The notes under the pieces are model-generated. The model was not told the origin of the DNA, did no database searches, and saw only the letters and a list, made by a program, of their open reading frames with translations. This document shows positions 56,300-64,000 of a stretch of 64,000 nt of DNA, piece by piece. How positions within the stretch are numbered: the first letter of the stretch is position 1; each line of letters opens with the position of its first letter. The DNA lies in contig CM034398.1 in assembly GCA_019925095.2 (NCBI GenBank), positions 12,229,001 through 12,293,000 of the forward strand, written 5' to 3'. The position numbers were made by a program, and so were the translations under genes. Source of the stretch: Dendrolimus kikuchii (taxonomy: Eukaryota > Arthropoda > Insecta > Lepidoptera > Lasiocampidae).

Positions 56300-56458
56300 T
56301 CACACTGACTTGGGTAGGCCCATTTTTAGGGGAACGGACGGAATTGACGCGTTTAACTCATCCTCGGTCTGAATTGTCACAGGTCTTTGAAAAGAGATGC
56401 TGGGAAGGGTGTTTGCCATAATCAAGTTTCGAATATTATAAAATATCTGCTTAATAAA
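56300..56458 (-). CDS. Possible short C-terminal coding exon (unidentified)
   Basis: After an acceptor-like TTTATTAAGCAG on the minus strand (about 56469-56458), the frame reads IFYNIRNLIMANTLPS, then FQRPVTIQTEDELNASIPSV and LKMGLPKSV, with a stop at 56300-56302. From the Met onward the composition is that of ordinary protein and differs from the AT-driven residues before the acceptor. No family is recognised and no AATAAA follows closely. Confidence 0.25.
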   Translation of the reverse strand, partial: FIKQIFYNIRNLIMANTLPSISFQRPVTIQTEDELNASIPSVPLKMGLPKSV

Positions 56459-56739
56459 CATAACTACGAAATATTGTGTAAGAATAGGAAATTTAGTAAT
56501 AAATAGGAATAAGAGCACTTAAAAGGAAACTGCACTATATATTATCATTGGTATATATACGTAGGCAGCTGTAAAATTAACATAAAAACAAATATAAATG
56601 TAAGAACAAAGACGTAAAATAAAGTAAACAATGTAAATTGAAGAATAGACAGAGTAATAGGTAAATATAAATAAATGTTATATTAAAGATACGTTAGTAA
56701 TAGAAAATATGTTAGATTTAAGATAGCATCCTAGAAATA

Positions 56740-56841
56740 AAAAGAGGCGAGTGAGGTGTGTAAGAATAAACCTAAATGGCACTCTGTTGTTCGTGCCTAC
56801 CCCGCAAGGGAACTGGCGTGAAGTTATGTATGTATGTAAGT
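56740..56841 (+). mobile_element. 5'-truncated LINE copy 4 (shortest) with 12-bp TSD
   Basis: It is only the last ~80 bases of the coding tail (GAGGTGTGTAAGAATAAACC.. to GGGAACTGGCGTGAAG) and a (TATG)n end. The direct repeat ATCCTAGAAATA lies at 56728-56739 and 56842-56853. The 70-codon frame from 56776 is another frame of this piece and is not a gene. Confidence 0.87.
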
Positions 56842-56859
56842 ATCCTAGAAATACCCTAC

Positions 56860-58020
56860 AACCCTTCTTATTTTAATCGTGTGTTAATTCACTATAATCT
56901 TTTAGCTGTTACACATTATATAGATTTCTTTATTAGTAATACACAAAATCTTAAGACGGTCCTGGTAAAGCATTGGTCTGAATATTAACAAGTTTTATTC
57001 AATAGGTCAGTTTTAATATAATTTATTTTCTTTTTCAATTTCCTCTTTTTAATTTAATTTATAGAATGTAAAGTATTTACTAGCAAGCATCATAGCTATA
57101 TGTGGAAACAATTAAATGGTTATAGATATTTAGTTTGTTTTCCGAATAAAATAAAATAAAACCCTAGAAAAAGAACTTAAAAAGAAAAAAATATACAAAA
57201 GTTCCGATAAAATATATAGTCGGAGGAAGAGGAGGAGCCACAAAAAATACTTGAAATACTTAATTTTTCAATCAAATCACATAAAACATTTATAGTAGAA
57301 ACATTTGTTGAAACAAATAGAATGAACTCTAATAAAAATAAAAACATGATCAATTTGATGAATGTACGTACATGATTGAATTTATTTTGTTCCAAAAAAA
57401 ATATATAAAAGTGTTACCGCACGATAGGTAATTTTTTGAAATTAAGAATTTGCTTTGACATCAGTTTCATTACACTCTTAAATTATGCGTGAAGACGACA
57501 ATCATTGGTACCCGTAGAGTACATTAATATAATAGGAGATTGTAACTACACTGTTAGATATAATATAACAGTACAGGGCAAGATTAGTACTGCCAGCCAA
57601 CTTAATTGGTTTTATTCTCAACCCGCGCTACGAAGTCGTGCAAAAATAATCGCAATCTAATATAAACGGCTTTGATTCTCGTGATATCAAACTGAAATAT
57701 TTCGTCAATTTCATCAAAGCCTGCGCGTATTGTCTCCCTCGGTATCAGGTATATTCTAGGCATTTCAGAGATTGCCAATATTGGGTTTTTGGTAAAAATA
57801 TAACTTTTACATATACAAATAGATGATATGTACGCATTTCAGTGGTTTCAATGTGAGGAATGCACAAGACTGCTGGAAATGGTGGTACTTTATCACCGTC
57901 ATCATTCAAGCGTTATTAGGGTGACGGATAGATACTTTTTATAAACTTACAAAACGTCGCAGCCTTATAGATTTTGTATGAGCGTGCCTACTTTGGACGT
58001 AGGTAGGTATAGGTTAAATA
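56860..58020. other. Intergenic DNA, nothing recognised
   Basis: An AAATA-type run occurs at about 57148-57165. A more GC-balanced stretch at about 57610-57760 has no frame or repeat signature. Confidence 0.25.
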
Positions 58021-58026
58021 TATATA

Positions 58027-59365
58027 ACTAGTCTGGCCATAAATACTGTTACATAAAAACTTTTCTTTTTTTCAACTTTTTAATTATTTTGAATTTGGAA
58101 CACGTATATTATTTTAAAAACGTTTTTCGATTTTGCGCTATTTCACATATTTTTTCGTGTTCATTATCAAATTACAATATGGAATTTGAATCATATTTTC
58201 TTTAACACCCCATGTGTTAAAGAAAATAGGATAGCAGTGATCGCCTTGCACAAAGTGGGTATGGAGCCGTCGTTCATATTCCAGACACTTTAAAAGCTTG
58301 GTATCAGCCGTATGTTTGTATATCGTTTACTATCAACAGATACAACAACACTTCATCTGGCGAAGACCAGAAAAGATCGGGGCGGCCGCGTGCTGTTACA
58401 ACTACAAAGGCTGTTAATGCTGTTAAAGCCAGAATTCGTCGAAACCCCATTAGGAAGCAAAAAACCTTATCGCGAGAAATGAAGATTCCCGCTAGGACTG
58501 TGTCGCGTATTATAAAACAAGACCTGAAGCTCGGTGCTTATCATCGATATACAGGACATGCCCTAAATCAATCTTTACAATTAAAGAAAGTGGATCGATC
58601 AAAACGCCTTCTGTCGCGATACGCAGGTGAAAGGCACAGAAATATCCTCTTTACCGATGAAAAAAGTTTCACGATTGAAGAACACTACAATAAGCAAAAT
58701 GATAAAGTGTACGCTCACACCTTTAAAGAAGCTGCTCAAGTGGTCGGAAGGGTACAACGTGGTCATCATCCTGCGTCAGTGATGGTTTGGTGGGGCGTGT
58801 CTTATCAAGCAGTCACAAAACTACATTTTTGTGAAAAAGGAGTGAAAACTTCAGCCAAAGTGTATCAACATACAGTCTTGGATCATGTTGTGAAAACTTT
58901 CAGCAATACACTTTTAAAAATATACCGTGGACTTTCCAGCAGGACTCTGCACCTAATCACAAGGCACGAACTATCCAAGCCTGGCTTGAAACCAACGTTC
59001 CGGACTTTATAAGAGCTGAAGACTGGCCCTCATCTAGCCCAGACCTCAACCCTTTAGACTTCAAATTATGGTCAGTTTTAGAGGATATGGCCTGTTCTAA
59101 ACGACACGGCAACATTGAGTCTCTTAAAAAATCTTTGGAGCAAGCAGTGGCGAAATTTCCCTTGGAAACAGTGCGTAAATCCATAGATTCGTAGCCAAAC
59201 AGATTAAAGGCCTGTATAAAAGCCAAAAGTGGCCATTTCGAATAGAACATTTTTTATTTTTTGCTGAGACTAATAAATATGTAGGTATAAATTTTAATAA
59301 TATTACATTACTTCATTTAAAAAAAATGCATTTTCATTTGTAACAGAACTTATGGCTGAACTAGG
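58027..59365 (+). mobile_element. Complete but inactive maT-like mariner element (DD37D)
   Basis: The element is 1339 bp and flanked by TA (58025-58026 and 59366-59367). The ends are inverted repeats: 58028-58053 (CTAGTCTGGCCATAAATACT...) and 59339-59364 match at 21 of 26 positions, ending in TGTTACA on the inner side. A transposase relic fills about 58200-59193. Size, TA target and the DD37D spacing place it in the maT-type branch of the Tc1/mariner superfamily, known from moths. Insertion orientation is plus. Confidence 0.9.
58207..59193 (+). pseudogene. Tc1/mariner (maT-like, DD37D) transposase, disrupted
   Basis: The enzyme would cut and paste the element at TA sites. The N-terminal helix-turn-helix region reads ENRIAVIALHKVG.., with an in-frame TAA at about 58291 and a frame change near 58345. 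Then SGEDQKRSGRPRAVTTT holds the GRPR linker, followed by a second DNA-binding part (MKIPARTVSRIIKQDL). The longest open piece is 58479-59012. The first catalytic Asp is in LFTDEKSF. After another one-base shift near 58915 the second is in QQDSAPNHKA and the third in SPDLNPLDF. Thirty-seven residues separate the last two Asp, giving DD37D. The C-terminus stops at TAG (59191-59193). All three catalytic Asp survive, but at least one stop and two shifts make it non-functional. Confidence 0.9.
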
Positions 59366-59369
59366 TATA

Positions 59370-61600
59370 TATAGTAAAAGAGTCAAATAGCGGATTAAAT
59401 ATTGTTTGCAAAGTAATATAAATTATTTTTTCGAAATATTTTAATAGTTTTATGATAAAATATTATTTTAACATCTGCTGTTTTATAAAATATGTAAAAA
59501 TATTAAAAATGATTGTAACCTGTGTCCGCATTCTTATTACCTTTTAAATCGGGACCAATCTTTTCAGAACTTATTTCCACTTTTCTATTTTCCGTCTCCA
59601 TTTCCTAGTCTTTCGCAGGTAGGTTACAATTGTTACTTTGACTATCCTTACACCTCGTGTATTTGTTATTACAATGATAATATTAATAAATGAACAATAA
59701 CAATAAGATGTACGTGAATACCACGCTACCTACATGCGTATTTCAACGCTCATCACGAATAACATTTCCGACGGGATGACGTTTCGCAGACACGTGTTAC
59801 TAAACTCCGTGTTGGTGAAACTTGACATTTCAATTACAACTAGATATTTCATCTACTCGTCATGTCGCTATTTCGGTGAAGTGATTAAAGGTCCATTTTA
59901 GGCTTATACCTAATATACGGTATAGTGCTACGACGTGACAACTTTAATGAAAACATGCGGAATGCAGGGATGATTGTACAATATGAATCATAACTTCATA
60001 GTTTCATTAAAATGTATAAACGTATATTAAAATGAAGTAGAACACATTTATTTATTGCTTGCTATTCACTTTTGTGTTTTGTTTTGAAGTCGGTCTTTAA
60101 AAAAGATATTCAGGATAAACATACATATTATATGTTCTAAGTTAAGCAACTTTAAGCTTTAAGTTTGAGCCAAGCATCTCTGAGAGTGATCGCAGACATC
60201 CAGAACGGAGTAACTAACGGAAACTGTGGGGTGCTGTAGCCCACGGGTAATGTTGTATTGTAATGTTGTGTTGGTAAAATTACGTTGGTTTTTATAATAA
60301 TGAACTGTATGGGAAATATATATATCTAGCTTAGATACTTGCACTAAAAAAGCAGCAGAAGCTCCACCAACCCTGAGTTCCGACCTCTCCTGGCTTGGTT
60401 CAAGTTGCAGCATACAAGGGAACAGCGCACAGCACAAATTAACTTTGGAGTGGTTACTATTTTACACCAGTATCACAGAATAAGTTCTTGGCACGGCCAG
60501 TAATTACAATTGGAATTGAATATATTTAAAAAAATAATAGCACGGCGCGACGTCTCGTCAAATGTTGACAGATATAAGAGTCAAAAATAGCTGCCCCTAC
60601 CCTCCTGTACATTGGCCGGCGCCTCACACAGAAAGAGGGTTGACAGCAAAATACATGGAGCAAGGACCGAACAGAAACTTCATTTGGAAAATTGAGAAAG
60701 GCTTAAACCCAGGTCATCCGCTCTCCATTGAACTAGGCAGGCTAACGACAATTAAGACCACAGAAGCCGTCTTTAGAGTAGTGGGGTATTTAACACGTAT
60801 TAAAATAAATTCCAAAACAATATACCTACATAAAAAAATCTTGCTTATAAATACCTTACTATCGTCTCATTTTCGTCAAAGAAATAATTTTAATTCCTGT
60901 TTTTACAGTTATTGATAAGCTATTTGGCTCGTCAAAATTATAACGTCACAACGCAGTATACATTACCTAAACAAAATCAAGGAGGCGATGAACGTTTTAG
61001 GAGTTTAAAAGTATCCCTGTTGTTTTGGCTGTCAAGTATCCAATTCATCATATGACATATATATGATCAGAATAATGAATGTAATGACTATAACGAGGCA
61101 ATTAATTTTGTATTTTCTTAAATCAATACGAAATTAAATGTCGGAGTACGGTAGCGTTACTAGGGAACCGTACATTGAGTATGTGCACGGTAATTAATAC
61201 TGGAACATTATGGAGAGTGTAAAAGCGTGTTTAATTAAATTTGTCTACGTCTCGTATATTTGAAAGGAAACGATTAACATCTTGAAAGTGATGTGGTTTT
61301 AACGAAGGCTTCAGCGTAATTTTAGTTTACGACATCAGTCATGTATTCGGCTGCAATATTGAGCCTTTGAATATAGATTTTGCCACTTTACGTATATTTA
61401 GTTGCTATCTATCATACTTACTATCGTCTATTGAGATGTTATTATTATGTCGATACTTACTTCTATACAATTTCCTTGTTTTGATATAACTTTTATTAGT
61501 ATAAATCTTTATAAAACACGTTTAATATCTAATTTTTATCGTAACTACAGAAACTCGATAACAGTATTATAATACGTCTGAATTTCCTCTACAAAGTACA
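59370..61600. other. AT-rich intergenic DNA, nothing certain
   Basis: Two longer frames were inspected: 60159-60437 (minus) and 60562-60915 (plus, 117 codons). Neither has a recognisable domain, signal peptide or splice context. No repeat ends were identified. Confidence 0.3.
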
Positions 61601-61765
61601 AATTCAAATTCAAATGCAAAATTTTTATTCAAAATAAGTTCCACTGGAGAACACTTTTTGAAGGTCATACATGTTAGTTAAAATTTAACTATTTATTTTA
61701 CAATACAGAGTCTATTCAGTTTAAGTTTCACCATAAATTAACAGTTCTCTTTATATAATTTTAAG
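61600..61765 (-). repeat. LINE 3'-end fragment with (TTGAA)-type tail
   Basis: CAAATTCAAATTCAAATGCA is followed by TTTTTATTCAAAATAAGTTC and GAACACTTTTTGAAGGTCAT. The pentamer-like tail and following text match, from memory, a widespread lepidopteran LINE 3' end in minus orientation. Confidence 0.55.
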
Positions 61766-63470
61766 TATTGAAGATTAGAACGACTGAAAAATTAAGATAT
61801 AGTGCCATGGTTCTGATACATGCTATCCGCTATCACTACTACAGTCTTCGAAATTCTACATCTTTCAAGTCATCATTATTTCTTACACAATTTAAACGTA
61901 CCATAATTATAAATATGAAAGTGACTTTCTTTGTATGTTTCTTTTTACGGTCTTTATAATGAAAAAATTAAATGAATTTTTTATTCTTTCTTCATTTGAT
62001 AACTACACCACCTAATAGAAAATAAAAAATGAAATGAAATCGCTAATATTTTAACAACATTTCGACGCTTTTATAAAATAATTTCTAATGGACGTATACA
62101 AAATATTAAAAGAATTTCAGCAGGTGTTTAATCCTGCGAGCAAGCATTTTGTGTGTAATTCAGGGTCTCCAGTTAATTTGCACCGGGGCTAAACTGTCTT
62201 GGGGCCAAAGTTTATTTTCTCTCTGAATGCGCCAGTGAAGGCAAAGTGCTTTGTTTTTTCGAAGCGTCCGCCTACGCTCGATTAGTCGTTTCCTTTTTTA
62301 TTCTGAGACACGTACTAGCACTAAATACTTTAAATATACTTCAGTAGGTTAACTTCTGTCCTATTTATTTGGTAGTAAATGCTTTTATTTGCACAAACAT
62401 TGTTCTTATGTCTGTTTTTCAAACTTTTGATAGTAATAAATTAGAATCAATAAAAGCGATTCTAATGCATTTATCTTACTAGTATATCAATTTGCCTGCC
62501 AATTTCCGCTATCCCTTAATTTTCAAAAGTGCAAAAAAGCTGTTTTGGTGCCGAGCTGTTTATAGTAGCTATTTATGTCATTCAATCATTCTGTTTAATA
62601 TATATAAATTTCTACTTTCTCTTTCGATCCCCGGTCAATATTCAAAAATGTTTTCGCATATTTTATTAAAGGAGACCTAGAAAACTTCTTTAACAGCAGG
62701 TATCAAATTTAATATCTTTAGCCACAGTAGCACTTAATCTCTGAATTAGCTGTGATACGAAGACAGATACCTGAGTAAGAACATAAGGATTGATTTTTAT
62801 CTTTTAGTATGAGAAGACTTAAAATGAAGAAGTAAAGAGATTTTAATTACTTGAATCAAACAAACTATGATTCACGTATAATTTAGCAAAACTGACTGAC
62901 TATAATCCATATAATCGATGATTTGGATGTAAAAGTCCTCTTTAATACAGTATAGCCTTTGCAAAATGGACCACGTAAGAAGGATCAAAGCGATTATTTC
63001 CTGGTTACTTTATAAAATCACAGTATAAAATAATTACGCTGGCCGAGCAAGAAAAGTGGAACTGTTTTTACTATGTTAGGAAAAATGTAATTCGTATTTT
63101 CAGATAGAGTTGAAGAGACTTTTCCGGTCGTATTGTCAATAATCGTTTCCGTCATTAGTGACTGCATTTGGTATGTTCTACGTTTACTTTCGTTTTTAAA
63201 CACAAATTCAGTTTTAGTAGACTCCGGGAAGTCTTCGCAATGTCAAGAAGTTAGTGACTTCTGTGAGGAGCTAGGTTGGATGGAGTAGTCCCACGTGTAC
63301 TCTCGCACGCAAAATAGGCGCTACGTCGTTGAGTTGCGGAAACTGTTCGTTTACAGAAGAGAAAATACATATTTAATAGTTTTTATACGAACTAAGTTGC
63401 ACTGCAGAATAGTTCAATTTTCATTAATTATACGAGGTTTAAAGGCTCGTTAAAAATGTTGCTACACATA
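61766..63470. other. Intergenic DNA; possible conserved non-coding block
   Basis: About 62100-62300 is GC-balanced, frame-free and non-repetitive (GGGTCTCCAGTTAATTTGCA, GAAGGCAAAGTGCTTTG). It may be regulatory DNA. The rest shows nothing. Confidence 0.2.
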
Positions 63471-63474
63471 ATCG

Positions 63475-63842
63475 CACTCAGCATCTAATTTTTAGACTTA
63501 AAATCTGCACTGCTTTTTATCCTAGGAATCCCGCGGAAATTTTTCTGGGAATGATTTAAGATGGCCAGATTGACAAAATATCGATTTGAAATGCGATTTT
63601 TTCACGGATCGATAGCAAATTTTTGAAATAAAATGTGAGATAATTTTTATCCCGGGATTGCTGAGGGAATTTACCCGAGAGCGGTTTGAATTTTTTCGGG
63701 TGCATAAAAATTATCTTACTCCGACACAGTTTTAATTAAACGATAGCTTACATTCTTTTTTAAATGCTGCTGTAGTTAGTGCCCTAGGAATCTCGCGGGA
63801 ATTTCAAATCAAACGTGAACGAAGTCGCGGGCATATCCTAGT
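63475..63842 (+). mobile_element. Helitron-like family B copy 5 (5'-incomplete)
   Basis: It begins inside the family at CAGCATCTAATTTTTAGACT and runs through two TTTATCC..GGAATCCCGC-type phrases to GAACGAAGTCGCGGGCATAT plus CCTAGT at 63842. It has the best preserved 3' end of the five copies. Confidence 0.75.
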
Positions 63843-64000
63843 TTGATATGAAAATCTTGATGTATGAACCCATTAAACAAGTGCACAGCATTTACAACTC
63901 AGTCGTTAATTGAATAATAAATTAATGACAAACATCAAATAGTCCTTAGTCCAATTTTTATTAATTAATTTATGTTAAGCATAATTCAAAGTGAATTTGG

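Noticed and set aside
56776..56988. 70-codon plus-strand frame
   Set aside because: It starts in the LINE copy 4 fragment in the wrong frame and runs into flanking DNA.
57177..57395. Hydrophobic 72-codon minus frame
   Set aside because: Phe/Leu/Ile-rich translation of AT-rich DNA; no start context or family resemblance.
60159..60437. 92-codon minus-strand frame
   Set aside because: No recognisable motif, and no promoter or splice evidence; the composition after the first 30 residues is that of AT-rich noise.
60562..60915. 117-codon plus-strand frame
   Set aside because: It is long for this region, but has no domain, signal peptide, splice context or recognisable phrase, and its second half is AT-driven (Ile/Lys/Asn). 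Treated as chance.
1..64000. CRISPR arrays, bacterial operons, phage or integrated virus genes
   Set aside because: No regularly spaced repeats, no dense same-strand gene runs and no viral protein phrases were seen; the window is insect nuclear DNA.

Overview
The window is a piece of an insect nuclear genome, very probably a moth or butterfly. It is strongly AT-rich, gene-poor and packed with short decayed transposon copies. The lepidopteran call rests on several repeat types that I recognise from moth and butterfly genomes: Helitron-like non-autonomous elements of the Lep1 kind (5' TCTATA..ATATTATAAA, 3' CTAGT), tRNA-derived SINEs, a DD37D (maT-like) mariner, and repeats whose 3' part reads GGGCCGTCTGCCTGTCTGC. 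No species can be named from sequence alone.

One convincing complete host gene is present. It is an intronless 576-codon gene on the minus strand (18711-20441) for an axonemal dynein intermediate chain of the DNAI2 type, a WD40 protein of the outer dynein arm. A second host gene is indicated by one CpG-rich minus-strand exon (6333-6462). That exon has a splice acceptor, a start codon, a clean signal peptide and a GTAAGT donor; the rest of the gene was not found. Three weaker coding hints are a GPQ-repeat open frame with a stop (53752-53922, minus), a short sensible C-terminal frame (56300-56458, minus) and a 96-codon frame with a hydrophobic segment (54819-55109, plus). A CpG-rich block at about 22430-22800 looks like a promoter and first exon.

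Most other recognisable content is mobile DNA. (i) A complete but dead DD37D mariner lies at 58027-59365, with terminal inverted repeats and TA target sites. (ii) Four 5'-truncated copies of one LINE (near 1135, 18306, 46795 and 56740) share the same 3' coding tail and a (TATG)n end, and each has its own target-site duplication. (iii) Seven copies of a second retroelement coding tail are present. The longest, 52884-53440, carries a motif pattern reminiscent of a restriction-like endonuclease. (iv) Two other reverse-transcriptase C-termini lie at 5846-6256 and 47940-48160. (v) Non-autonomous DNA transposons include a hAT type (6605-6954), a PIF/Harbinger type (43931-44111), a TA-flanked type (7983-8201) and two Helitron-like families. 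(vi) SINEs and a polyA-tailed interspersed family complete the set, including one copy nested inside a Helitron-like element.

By region: 1-18.3 kb holds repeats plus the signal-peptide exon; 18.3-20.6 kb the dynein gene with a LINE inserted just past its polyA signal; 20.7-41 kb SINEs and repeats in AT-rich sequence; 41-49 kb a G-rich block, the Harbinger-type MITE and LINE fragments; 49-64 kb possible conserved non-coding DNA, retroelement relics and the mariner. I see no operon-like or defence-like system. The clearest unusual signals are the perfect hairpins, the datable TPRT insertions, the apparent template-switch inversion at 9351-9408 and the LINE placed at the dynein gene's 3' end.
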